A DNA stretch of 32,621 nucleotides from Cohnella phaseoli (GTDB taxonomy: Bacteria > Bacillota > Bacilli > Paenibacillales > Paenibacillaceae): contig NZ_QRDZ01000060.1 in assembly GCF_003386235.1 (NCBI RefSeq), positions 1 through 32,621 of the forward strand, written 5' to 3'. The translations under genes were made by a program, and so were the position numbers. The notes beneath the pieces were generated by a model that searched no databases, was not told the DNA's origin, and saw only the letters and a list, made by a program, of their open reading frames with translations. Below, in pieces: positions 1 to 6,962 of the stretch. The number at the start of each line of letters is the position of its first letter. Within the stretch, counting starts at the first letter, position 1.

Positions 1-448
1 CAGCGCTGCATCACGCATAAGATGCGCAACACGCTGCCGAAAATCCGCGACAAGGACAAAGCGGATTTTGTGACAGATATGAAGGCGATTTACAATGCTA
101 TGGATCGGGAGGTCGCGTTGGCCAACTTCTTGGGGTAAGATGTATCCGAAGGAGCTGGCGTCGTGGGAGAACGAGCTATCTGTCCTGCTGTGCTTCTACG
201 ACTTCCCCAAGATGATTCACTATGCCATTTACACGTCGAACCTGATCGAGCGAACAAACAAGGAAATCCGCAAGCGGCTGCGGCCGATGAATAGTTTGAC
301 GAATATGGACGCGGCGGAGAAGATTGTCTATCTGCAAGCCATAGAATACAACGAACGCTGGAGTAGTCGCGTGTGTACTGGATTCGGAGACGCCCTCACG
401 CAACAAGCACTCAAGCAAATGTTTGAGAAGAAGTATCCACAGGCGTAA
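1..448 (+). pseudogene. IS256-type (mutator) transposase, C-terminal part, frame-broken
   Basis: Frame 1 from the window edge reads a typical IS256 transposase segment (QRCITHKMRNTLPKIRDKDK) up to a TAA at about base 136. The same protein continues in frame 2 from about base 128 (WGKMYPKELASWENELSVLL) through the conserved SNLIERTNKEIRKRLRPMNS block to a stop at 446-448. At the junction (LANF in frame 1, WGKMYP in frame 2) several residues expected in the family are missing and the frame has changed, so a small out-of-frame deletion has inactivated the gene. The 5' part lies outside the window. An ATG at 95 in frame 2 only opens a chimeric reading and is not a real start. The transposase is very probably dead; a single sequencing error would not also explain the missing codons. 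Confidence 0.88.
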
Positions 449-531
449 GCGGCCGCATCGGGCGTCCGTGAGGGACACGAGGCAAGCCTACAAAAACAGC
501 ACTTTGACAATTGGAAATGAAAGGGGATTTT

Positions 532-553
532 TTCAGGGGGGATCCCCCCTGAA
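532..553. repeat. 22-bp perfect palindrome (G6/C6 hairpin)
   Basis: Arms TTCAGGGGGG and CCCCCCTGAA flank a central AT, and the whole is a perfect inverted repeat 84 bp past the transposase stop. It could be part of the IS right end or a transcription stop. It has no good T-run on either side, so a terminator role is not clear. Confidence 0.6.
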
Positions 554-569
554 CCTTGAAAGCAAATCA

Positions 570-590
570 TATCCATTGTCCCAATGGATA
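570..590. repeat. 9-bp inverted repeat with 3-base loop
   Basis: Arms TATCCATTG and CAATGGATA are exactly complementary around TCC. It lies 16 bp after the G/C palindrome in non-coding DNA. Its role is unknown; it may be a transposon end or insertion target, or a protein-binding site. Confidence 0.55.
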
Positions 591-642
591 CCCTACAACC
601 CCCTAAATAATAATTACACAAACTTCTTGACGCTACCCTGGG

Positions 643-760
643 TCGAGATGCTTTGTGTGGTTTTCCCTACAAACGTCCGCCGTTTAAGCCTGGTTCGAGC
701 TGATTTGTGTGGTTTTTCCTACAAATGTTCGTCGTTTGAGCCTCGGTCGAGTTGTTTTGT
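643..760. repeat. 52-bp imperfect tandem repeat, about 2.3 copies
   Basis: The anchor TCGAG recurs at 643, 695 and 747, exactly 52 bp apart. Copies 1 and 2 share most positions, including TTTGTGTGGTTTT, CCTACAAA, CGTTT and AGCCT. Copy 3 keeps only the first 14 or so bases before diverging. No credible reading frame covers the block. With the neighbouring palindromes it fills most of the otherwise empty stretch from 449 to 866. Confidence 0.7.
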
Positions 761-866
761 ACGAAATTCCGACTAACTTCCCTGCGTAAGCTCATGTGTG
801 CAAAGAGATCCGCCGTTAAAGTTCAATTCCCAATTAATCGGAAACGTTGTGGATCAATCATGGCAC

Positions 867-1013
867 GGAGACTGCCTCATACGCTCCTGAAACCATGTAA
901 CGGGTTTACCCCTTCAGATTTCGGGAGCGTATAGCGTCAGAGGAAGGTACATCCCCCTTCCTTTAGATCATCCAAGCAACCTGAGCGGCTTATAGGACTG
1001 GGACAGCCCCTTA
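867..1013. repeat. Dispersed hairpin repeat, copy A (left end missing)
   Basis: This block matches the element at 5858-6079. Shared runs are GGAGACTGCCTCATACG, CAGATTTCG followed by CGTATAGC, GATCATCC and GGGACAGCCCCTTA, and the distance from GATCATCC to the right end is 48 bp in both. The core folds into a stem of about 14 bp (ATACGCTCCTGAAA against TTTCGGGAGCGTAT). The left terminal repeat seen in copy B cannot be found here, so this copy looks truncated. It sits just beyond the 3' end of the esterase gene. Confidence 0.7.
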
Positions 1014-1044
1014 TTTTCGTTGCCGACGTCGCTCAGACTTATCC

Positions 1045-2007
1045 TTAACGCTCAGCCAAGAAAAATTGAATCGTCTTGTCCCCCGAGCCTGGAAGATGCT
1101 CATGACCGAAATCCGGGTAGATAACGAGCTGCTTCGGAGCGGTCATCTTGTTATACGCCGCGAATTGCGTGGAAGGCGGGCAGATGGTGTCCATCAGGCC
1201 GACGAACATAAGCACTTCGCCGCGAATCCGATCTGCTAAATATTGCAGATCGATGTAGCCGAGCCGCGTGAAAATCTCGTCCTCGCGTTCGTGCAGCGGA
1301 TCGAAGTGACGGAAGAAAGTCCGCAGCTCCTGGTAAGCGTCTTTCGCCAAATCCATCTCCCAGGTCCGTTTATAATCGCACAGAAACGGGAATACCGGAG
1401 CCAGCTTCTTCACTCTCGGTTCAAGCGCCGCACAAGCGATTGTCAGCGCGCCGCCTTGAGAGCCGCCGGCCGCATACACGCGCTCGGGATCGACTTCAGG
1501 CAAACCGATCGCAATCCCCGCAAGCTGGGCCGTGTCGAGGAAAATGTGCCGGAACAGCAAGTTGTCCTCGTGATCGTCCAGTCCGCGAATAATATGCCCG
1601 TGGTGCGTGTTTCCCTTAACTCCGCCGGTATCCTCGGAGGAACCGCCCTGTCCGCGGCAGTCCATCGCCAGCACGGAGAAGCCCAGCGACGCGTAAGCCA
1701 GCTTATCGTTCCAGTCGCCCGCATTGCCCGTATATCCGTGGAACTGCACGACAGCGGGATGAGGCTCGGCGGCATTGCGCGGACGCACATATTTGGCGTG
1801 GATGCGCGCGCCGCGAACGCCTGTAAAATACAGATCGAAGCATTCGGCGAGCGGCGTCTGGAAGGAGCTCGGCACAAGCTCGACTTGAGGGTCTACGGCT
1901 CGCATCTCCGCAAGCGCTCTCTCCCAGTACGCGTCAAAATCGGCCGGACGCGGATTGATTCCTTGATACTCCTTCAGTTGTTCAAGCGGCATGTCGACTA
2001 ACGGCAT
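1045..2007 (-). CDS. Acetyl xylan esterase / cephalosporin-C deacetylase family (CE7)
   Basis: The protein has 320 residues, the usual length for CE7 esterases, which remove acetyl groups from short xylo-oligosaccharides and related acetylated compounds in the cytoplasm. It has an alpha/beta-hydrolase fold with the family motif RGQGGSSED near residue 118, the nucleophile elbow GGSQGG with Ser183, an acid Asp273 in LMDTICPPS, and His302 in FGHEH; these spacings fit the CE7 triad. The start at 2007 is chosen because AAAGGGATG lies upstream at good spacing; an in-frame ATG at 2067 has no such site and adds residues unlike the family. There is no signal peptide. It lies 150 bp downstream of the ROK regulator on the same strand, so that regulator may control it. 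The natural substrate cannot be told from sequence alone. Confidence 0.88.
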   Translation of the reverse strand: MPLVDMPLEQLKEYQGINPRPADFDAYWERALAEMRAVDPQVELVPSSFQTPLAECFDLYFTGVRGARIHAKYVRPRNAAEPHPAVVQFHGYTGNAGDWNDKLAYASLGFSVLAMDCRGQGGSSEDTGGVKGNTHHGHIIRGLDDHEDNLLFRHIFLDTAQLAGIAIGLPEVDPERVYAAGGSQGGALTIACAALEPRVKKLAPVFPFLCDYKRTWEMDLAKDAYQELRTFFRHFDPLHEREDEIFTRLGYIDLQYLADRIRGEVLMFVGLMDTICPPSTQFAAYNKMTAPKQLVIYPDFGHEHLPGSGDKTIQFFLAER

Positions 2008-2157
2008 GAATGTAACATCCCTTTCAGAGGAAAATGAAGATGATAAAGCGCTTCCGTTCCTCCACATGTTACCACAACGATATCTTAGTTCAACATAAAA
2101 ATTGCGACATCGATCCTACGTGTAAAACCGTCGGTTTCGAGCAAGCCCGAAGCCCCG

Positions 2158-3360
2158 TCAAACCGGCATCTTCTTCCACATCATCAGCGCCGCGCCGGTC
2201 GCAACAGCGTCCTCGCGCAGCTCCCCTTTGGTGAAAACGGGCTCATACTCCGGGTAATAATAGACATTCTTGCGCGCGACGCCGATCGCCGTATCGTAGA
2301 ACCGGTCGTACGAATTGATCAGCGCTCCTCCGAGCACGACCGTCTCCGGATGAAACATGTTGATCATATTGGCCAGCCCGATACCGAGGTAGGAGGCCGC
2401 CTGCCTGAACATCTCCTCCACGTGCGAATTGTTCTGCCTCAACTCCTGCAAAAGCAGCTCGTAACGGATGCGATCCGGAGGCACCTGCAGCCGCCCCGCC
2501 CAGTCTCCTCCGTTTATTTTCACCCGGGATTGCGCCATTCTTTCTAGCGCCTGAACGGAGGCGAACGCTTCAAGCGCACCGAAGTTGCCGTCCTCGTTCA
2601 GCCGCGGGCCGTCCGTCTGGATGATCATCTGGCCGATCGCGCCCTCCATATCGAGCGAGCCGTGAATAATCTGCCCATAGGACATCATCGCCGAGCGCAA
2701 ACCGACCCCGGCGTGCACATACAGCATATGAAGAGGTTTAGCGCTTCTCATCGCCCATTGCTCTCCCATTAACGCCGCGTTGGCGCCGTTTTCCAGCTCG
2801 GCGGGGAAGCCGGTTTTCTCTTCAATCATCCGGCAGATCGGCACATTGACCCAGCCCGGCGACGAGAAATAACGCGGCTTCACAATGATCCCCCGCTCCC
2901 TGTCAAGCGGTCCGACGGCTCCTATGCCCACTCCGACGACTTGGCTAGGATCGATCCTGTGATCGTTCAGAATCGCTTTCATCATAGCCGACGCGTGGTC
3001 GACGACGCGTTCGGGCGTCATCGCCTCGTCCATGCGCCAACGGGTGAGCGACATCGGATTCATCCGCACGTCGAAGAAGCCAAGCGTAGAGGAGAACCGC
3101 GAAATCTCCAATCCGAAGAAGTAGCCGTAATGAGGATTCGTCTCATATAGAATCGGTCGCCTTCCGCCGCTGGACGGTCCGAATCCCGATGCCTCGATCA
3201 GCTTCTCTGACACCATCTCTTCCAGCAGACGGGTGAGGGTGCTGCTCGTCATCGAATAACGTTCCAGCAGCTCCGCCTTGGAGACGGTGCCGCGTTCTGC
3301 AATATGCGAGTAGATCAGCCGTTTCGGAGACGGCATATCGCTGCTTCGTTGTAGACTCAC
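2158..3360 (-). CDS. ROK-family transcriptional regulator (NagC/XylR type)
   Basis: The protein has 400 residues: an N-terminal winged helix (about residues 15-65, SKAELLERYSMTSSTLTRLLEEMV) followed by a degenerate ROK sugar-kinase domain. The GTG start at 3360 follows GGGG at short distance and lies downstream of a good -10 box; an upstream ATG at 3411 falls inside that -10 box and is rejected. The kinase part has lost key features. The usual phosphate loop DxGGT is replaced by LEISRFSS, the catalytic Asp of ENDANA is Gly192 (ENGANA), and the zinc motif (GH then CxCGxxGC) reads IGQ and then NEDGNFGALE with no Cys. It should therefore bind DNA and probably a sugar ligand, but not phosphorylate. 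Likely targets are the esterase downstream and possibly the divergent operon; both are inferences from position. Confidence 0.85.
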   Translation of the reverse strand: MSLQRSSDMPSPKRLIYSHIAERGTVSKAELLERYSMTSSTLTRLLEEMVSEKLIEASGFGPSSGGRRPILYETNPHYGYFFGLEISRFSSTLGFFDVRMNPMSLTRWRMDEAMTPERVVDHASAMMKAILNDHRIDPSQVVGVGIGAVGPLDRERGIIVKPRYFSSPGWVNVPICRMIEEKTGFPAELENGANAALMGEQWAMRSAKPLHMLYVHAGVGLRSAMMSYGQIIHGSLDMEGAIGQMIIQTDGPRLNEDGNFGALEAFASVQALERMAQSRVKINGGDWAGRLQVPPDRIRYELLLQELRQNNSHVEEMFRQAASYLGIGLANMINMFHPETVVLGGALINSYDRFYDTAIGVARKNVYYYPEYEPVFTKGELREDAVATGAALMMWKKMPV

Positions 3361-3409
3361 GTTTATTCCCCACTTATCCAAGTAAACGCATTGGAAATAT
3401 ATTAAACCC

Positions 3410-3438
3410 ATTATAGCCGATTTGACTTTTCCAGACTA
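3410..3438 (-). promoter_or_regulatory. Promoter of the ROK regulator gene
   Basis: On the minus strand a perfect TATAAT (3410-3415) lies 17 bp from a weak -35, TAGTCT (3433-3438). Transcription would begin near 3402, about 40 nt before the GTG start. This supports the GTG rather than the upstream ATG. Confidence 0.5.
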
Positions 3439-3533
3439 CAAATAACTATCGTCGCCTCAACATAATAACAAAATGAAATTAAGTCAAACCAATAGAACCC
3501 ATCAATAGATATAATAAATAAAAACAGGCTAAC

Positions 3534-3565
3534 TTAATCCCAAAATGAAATAAAGATGGTATACT
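3534..3565 (+). promoter_or_regulatory. Extended -10 promoter of the chromate transporter operon
   Basis: TGGTATACT at 3557-3565 is an extended -10 box (TGn plus TATACT). No good -35 is present at 17 bp; TTAATC at 3534 would need a 20-bp spacer. The leader to the ATG at 3647 is about 75 nt. A direct repeat, CAAAATGAAAT at 3469 and again at 3541, brackets the intergenic region; the second copy covers the -35 zone and could be an operator. Confidence 0.5.
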
Positions 3566-3646
3566 ATACATTGAAGCACCTGGAACGAAGGCGCCCTCCC
3601 GACAGAGTTCAACTTATATCAACCTACAGAAAGGGGAGGAATACCT

Positions 3647-4255
3647 ATGAACGCTAAATGGAAAATGATAGGCTCGTTATTTACGACTTTTCTGAAAATG
3701 GGCCCTTTCACATTCGGAGGCGGCTACGCGCTTATTCCGGTAATCGAAAGAGAAATCGTGGAGAAGCGCAAATGGCTGCAAAGCGAAGACGTGGCCGATA
3801 TCGTCGCGGTGTCCGGCTCCGTCCCCGGAGCGGTTGCCGTCAACTCGGCCACTCTGATCGGCTATCGGATCGCCGGCATCGGCGGAGCGCTGTCGGCGCT
3901 GCTCGGCATTTTCCTTCCTACATTCGCCTTGATGATCGGTCTGTCTCTGGTGTATGTTCAGATGAAGGACAATCCTAAGATCGAAGCCGCCTTCCTCTCT
4001 ATTCGCGCTACCGTCGTCGCTATGATCGTCTATGCCGCCTTCAAAATCGGGAAAACCGCCGTCGTGGACTTCGCCTCGGGAGCCCTTGCGGCCATCGCCG
4101 TCTGCCTACTGCTGTTCGGACGAAACTTCCTGCACCCCGCATGGGTCATCGTCTTCGGTGCGCTCGCAGGAATCGCCGTCGTCAAAGTCAGAGTAATGCT
4201 GGGCAAAAAGACGAAGCTCGAGGAAAAAGAACCCGTATACGACTACATGATCTAA
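3647..4255 (+). CDS. Chromate transporter (CHR family) short subunit, first of a pair
   Basis: This 202-residue membrane protein has the CHR signature near its start (FLKMGPFTFGGGYALIPVIEREIV) and the second conserved block VAVSGSVPGAVAVNSATLIGYRIAG, followed by several hydrophobic segments. Full-length ChrA proteins have two such halves fused; Firmicutes often carry them as two adjacent genes, as with ywrB and ywrA of Bacillus subtilis, and the two products are thought to act together to export chromate or a related oxyanion. An excellent ribosome site (AAGGGGAGG) precedes the ATG. The C-terminus is charged (KKTKLEEKEP). The substrate is assigned by family only, and sulfate-like anions are a possible alternative. 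Confidence 0.9.
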   Translation: MNAKWKMIGSLFTTFLKMGPFTFGGGYALIPVIEREIVEKRKWLQSEDVADIVAVSGSVPGAVAVNSATLIGYRIAGIGGALSALLGIFLPTFALMIGLSLVYVQMKDNPKIEAAFLSIRATVVAMIVYAAFKIGKTAVVDFASGALAAIAVCLLLFGRNFLHPAWVIVFGALAGIAVVKVRVMLGKKTKLEEKEPVYDYMI

Positions 4256-4279
4256 ACTCGACGATAATGGGGAATGGCT

Positions 4280-4819
4280 ATGCTTATCGATTTGTTTTTG
4301 ACGTTTTTTATGGTCGGCCTTGTCTCCTTCGGGGGCGGCTACGCTATGATTCCGCTTATCCAGGAAGAAGTGCTGACTCGCCACCAATGGATGGACGCGG
4401 CTCAGCTCTCGGATATGGTTGCCGTCGCCGGCATGTCGCCGGGACCGATCGCGACTAATATCGCCGTGGCCGTCGGCTATCATCAGGCCGGTACGATCGG
4501 CGCCATCGTCGCTTCGCTAGCGATGATCCTGCCGTCTCTGGTCTTGATTCTAGCCGCAGGCAAGCTCATTATGCGTTACCGCGACAATCAGCTCGTGAAG
4601 TCGTCCTTCTTCGGACTCCGCCCCACCGTGGCCGGAATGATCGTCTACGCCGCCATCCTGTTCGCACAAAACGCCGGCATAACGATGGAGTTCGATTGGA
4701 AGACCTGGAGCCAGCTTGCGATCTTCGCCGGTTCCTTGTTTGCTCTGATTTATCTGCATAAGCATCCTTTTTCCGTCGTGCTGCTCTCCGGGCTCGTCGG
4801 CATTGCGGTATACGGTTAA
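4280..4819 (+). CDS. Chromate transporter (CHR family) short subunit, second of a pair
   Basis: This protein of about 179 residues has the CHR motifs LVSFGGGYAMIPLIQEEVL and VAGMSPGPIATNIAVAVGY and four to six hydrophobic stretches. It is the partner half of the gene 24 bp upstream. GGGGA at 4269-4273 directly abuts the ATG at 4274, which is too close, but stands 6 nt from the ATG at 4280, so the second ATG is the better start; the difference is two residues. The two subunits share the same motif pair, which fits an ancient duplication of one CHR domain. It is followed after 42 bp by the FGE gene on the same strand with no terminator between them. Confidence 0.9.
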   Translation: MLIDLFLTFFMVGLVSFGGGYAMIPLIQEEVLTRHQWMDAAQLSDMVAVAGMSPGPIATNIAVAVGYHQAGTIGAIVASLAMILPSLVLILAAGKLIMRYRDNQLVKSSFFGLRPTVAGMIVYAAILFAQNAGITMEFDWKTWSQLAIFAGSLFALIYLHKHPFSVVLLSGLVGIAVYG

Positions 4820-4861
4820 GCCGCCGTATTCCCGCCCGATTTCACGAAAGGGGCAACTCAC

Positions 4862-5854
4862 TTGGAACAACAACCGAAGAAAGCTTGCTGCGCTGCAGGA
4901 CGCAACGACGGCCCTGCCGGCTTGAACCGGGAGCCGACATCGCCACCCGCGCCAGTCGCACAACAGAACGATACAAAATCCTCCCGCGATCCAAAAGACG
5001 GATTAGTGCGGCTATCCGGAGGAGAATTCATCATGGGAACCGATTCCCGGGAAGGATTCCCGGCGGACGGGGAAGGCCCGGAGCGCGTCGTGCGCGTCGA
5101 TCCGTTTTATATTGCGCCGTATGCCGTAACTAATGCACAGTTTCAGCAATTTGTGGAAGAGACGGGTTATGTTACGGAGGCCGAGCAATTCGGTTGGACG
5201 TACGTTTTTCACCTGTTCGTATCGGAGGAAACGAAGCGTCAGGTCGTCAGCGTGCCGCAAGCGACGCCTTGGTGGTATGCGGTTAACGGAGCCTACTGGG
5301 CGAAGCCGGAAGGGTTGGACTCGGACATCGGAGATCGAATGAACCATCCTGTCGTACATGTCTCCTGGAACGATGCGGAAGCCTATTGCAGATGGTCGGG
5401 CCAGCGTCTGCCAACTGAAGCGGAATGGGAATACGCCGCCAGAGGCGGCCTGGAGCGCAAAACGTATCCATGGGGAGATCTGCTCAAGCCCGACGGAGAA
5501 CATCGCTGCAACATTTGGCAAGGAAAGTTCCCGGTTAAAAACAATGCAAGCGACGGTTACGAGGGAACGGCTCCCGTCGATGCGTACAAGCCTAACGGAT
5601 ACGGACTGTACAACATGGCGGGCAATGTGTGGGAATGGTGCGCGGACTGGTTCACCCCGGCCTACCATCGGGCGACTCCGAACGCGAATCCGCGCTTTGA
5701 GCAGCCTACCGGCATACGGTCTATGCGAGGCGGCTCGTATTTGTGCCACCGCTCCTACTGCAACCGGTACCGCGTCGCCGCCAGAAGCTCCAATACGCCG
5801 GACAGCTCGACCGGCAACGCGGGCTTTCGGGTCGCCTTCTCGGCGATTGATTAA
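4862..5854 (+). CDS. Formylglycine-generating enzyme (sulfatase-modifying factor)
   Basis: The protein has 330 residues and a TTG start preceded by AAAGGGG. The FGE-sulfatase fold runs from about residue 46 to 328, with typical blocks GGEFIMGT, HPVVHVSWNDAEAYCRWSG, RLPTEAEWEYAARGG, NMAGNVWEWCADWF and MRGGSYLCHRSYCNRYR. Cys295 and Cys300 in CHRSYC match the copper-binding cysteine pair of true aerobic FGEs, and the C-terminal SSNTPDSSTGNAGFR is also conserved, so this is probably a real enzyme rather than one of the many FGE-like proteins without the cysteines. It would oxidise the Cys of CxPxR in type I sulfatases to formylglycine. The Cys-rich N-terminus (KKACCAAGR) with a proline-rich linker is common in bacterial members. 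No sulfatase gene lies in the window. Position suggests co-transcription with the CHR pair. Confidence 0.88.
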   Translation: MEQQPKKACCAAGRNDGPAGLNREPTSPPAPVAQQNDTKSSRDPKDGLVRLSGGEFIMGTDSREGFPADGEGPERVVRVDPFYIAPYAVTNAQFQQFVEETGYVTEAEQFGWTYVFHLFVSEETKRQVVSVPQATPWWYAVNGAYWAKPEGLDSDIGDRMNHPVVHVSWNDAEAYCRWSGQRLPTEAEWEYAARGGLERKTYPWGDLLKPDGEHRCNIWQGKFPVKNNASDGYEGTAPVDAYKPNGYGLYNMAGNVWEWCADWFTPAYHRATPNANPRFEQPTGIRSMRGGSYLCHRSYCNRYRVAARSSNTPDSSTGNAGFRVAFSAID

Positions 5855-5857
5855 AGG

Positions 5858-6079
5858 AAGGAACTGTCTCATAAGTAGAGTCGTACAAGATAATCGGTAA
5901 AGAAAAAGTGCATGTATCTTCTGGAGACTGCCTCATACGATCCCGAAATCACCTCTTAACGGACTTACCCAGTCAGATTTCGAGATCGTATAGCATCGTA
6001 AGGAGATATATGCACGACAACACTTTCTATCGATCATCCTTTTGTACGACTCTTTTTATGCTTGTGGGACAGCCCCTTA
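5858..6079. repeat. MITE-like dispersed hairpin element, copy B (complete)
   Basis: The ends are imperfect inverted repeats of about 33-40 bp. The left end carries CTGTCTCATAAG and AGAGTCGTACAA; the right end, read on the minus strand, carries CTGTCCCACAAG and AGAGTCGTACAA. Inside is a second stem (GTGCATGTATCT at 5909 against AGATATATGCAC ending at 6014), then a third (ATACGATCCCGAAATC at 5936 against GATTTCGAGATCGTAT). The whole element of about 220 bp can fold into one long hairpin. It has no coding capacity. It begins 3 bp after the FGE stop and ends 13 bp before the stop of the converging isomerase gene, so it could also end transcription from both sides. Related to copy A at 867-1013. 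Confidence 0.75.
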
Positions 6080-6092
6080 GCCGTAAGGCCTA

Positions 6093-6962
6093 CTATCTGA
6101 AATATTGCGCCAGATGAGCCGCCGCCTTCTCGATGCCCCTCCGCTCGGCTTCGACTGTTCCCCAATAGCGATGGTCCTCCAGTTCAATGCAGATCGCGCC
6201 CTCGTAGCCCAGCCGATCGAGACGGACGGCAACCTTGCCCCAATCGACCTCCCCATGTCCGGGAATCGTATAGCGCCACGCCCCTTCCGAGAAGTCGTAC
6301 TTCGCTCCGAAAGTCGCAGGGAGCGTTCCGCACTCGTACAGCTCGTCGTGCAACATTTCCGTATCCTTGCCGTGGCAGTGATTGATCCGTTCCCCGAACT
6401 CGGACAGCGCCCGCAAATAATCGATGCCGAGACGAACGAGATGGGACGGATCGTAGTTCAAGCCGAAATGCTTCGACGGAATCGCTTCGAACATCGCCCG
6501 CCACATTTCCGGAGTGCAGCCGAGCGTCGGATAATACGGAGCAGGTCCGGGCCAGCCCTCAATTGCGATGTAGACTCCCGTTTTCTCCGCGTGATCGACC
6601 ACCTCCGGGAACGTCTCTCGCCAGATGGCGAACCCTTCGGCGCGAGGAAGCGTCACGTCCTCCGGTACGAGGCACATAAACATGATCTTGCCCCCGAGAG
6701 CCGCCATCCCATCCATCTGCTTCTTCACCGATGCAACGGCGTCCGCACGTCTGGCTTCGTCCCTGCTCAGCAATTGCGAGACGCCTTGCGCGTCCACCGA
6801 GCCGATCGCAATGCCGGCCTTGTCGCATGCGGCCTTGACTTCCGTCGTAAGCTCGGGCACGTCAAGCGCGTTGAGGCCGGCCTGCGCCGCCCAAGCGGCG
6901 ACCGCTTCAATTCCTTCCTCCCCGATCCGAGGGGGGATTCTCATTCCGATCCGAAGACTCAT
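6093..6962 (-). CDS. Sugar phosphate isomerase/epimerase (xylose-isomerase-like TIM barrel)
   Basis: The 289-residue protein belongs to the AP-endonuclease-2-like TIM-barrel group that isomerises or epimerises sugars and their derivatives, or dehydrates inosose-type compounds. Candidate metal and catalytic residues lie in the expected places: Glu135 (IAIEGWPG), Asp171 and His174 (NYDPSHLV), His197 (NHCHGKD) and Glu260 (CIELED). Its start overlaps the stop of the upstream dehydrogenase by 4 bp (ATGA), so the two are translationally coupled. Such dehydrogenase-isomerase pairs usually handle inositols, rare hexoses or 3-keto-glycosides; which one applies here cannot be decided from sequence. No signal peptide is visible, so it acts in the cytoplasm. 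Confidence 0.82.
   Translation of the reverse strand: MSLRIGMRIPPRIGEEGIEAVAAWAAQAGLNALDVPELTTEVKAACDKAGIAIGSVDAQGVSQLLSRDEARRADAVASVKKQMDGMAALGGKIMFMCLVPEDVTLPRAEGFAIWRETFPEVVDHAEKTGVYIAIEGWPGPAPYYPTLGCTPEMWRAMFEAIPSKHFGLNYDPSHLVRLGIDYLRALSEFGERINHCHGKDTEMLHDELYECGTLPATFGAKYDFSEGAWRYTIPGHGEVDWGKVAVRLDRLGYEGAICIELEDHRYWGTVEAERRGIEKAAAHLAQYFR

Noticed and set aside
643..760. CRISPR array
   Set aside because: The 52-bp units are adjacent without spacers and diverge along their whole length; no cas genes are present.
2040..2056. Possible catabolite-repression (cre) site around AAGCGCTT upstream of the esterase
   Set aside because: Only the central palindrome matches; the outer TG and CA positions of the cre consensus fail on both strands.
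3572..3646. Riboswitch in the leader of the chromate transporter operon
   Set aside because: The leader is only about 75 nt and shows no known aptamer motif or terminator-like hairpin.
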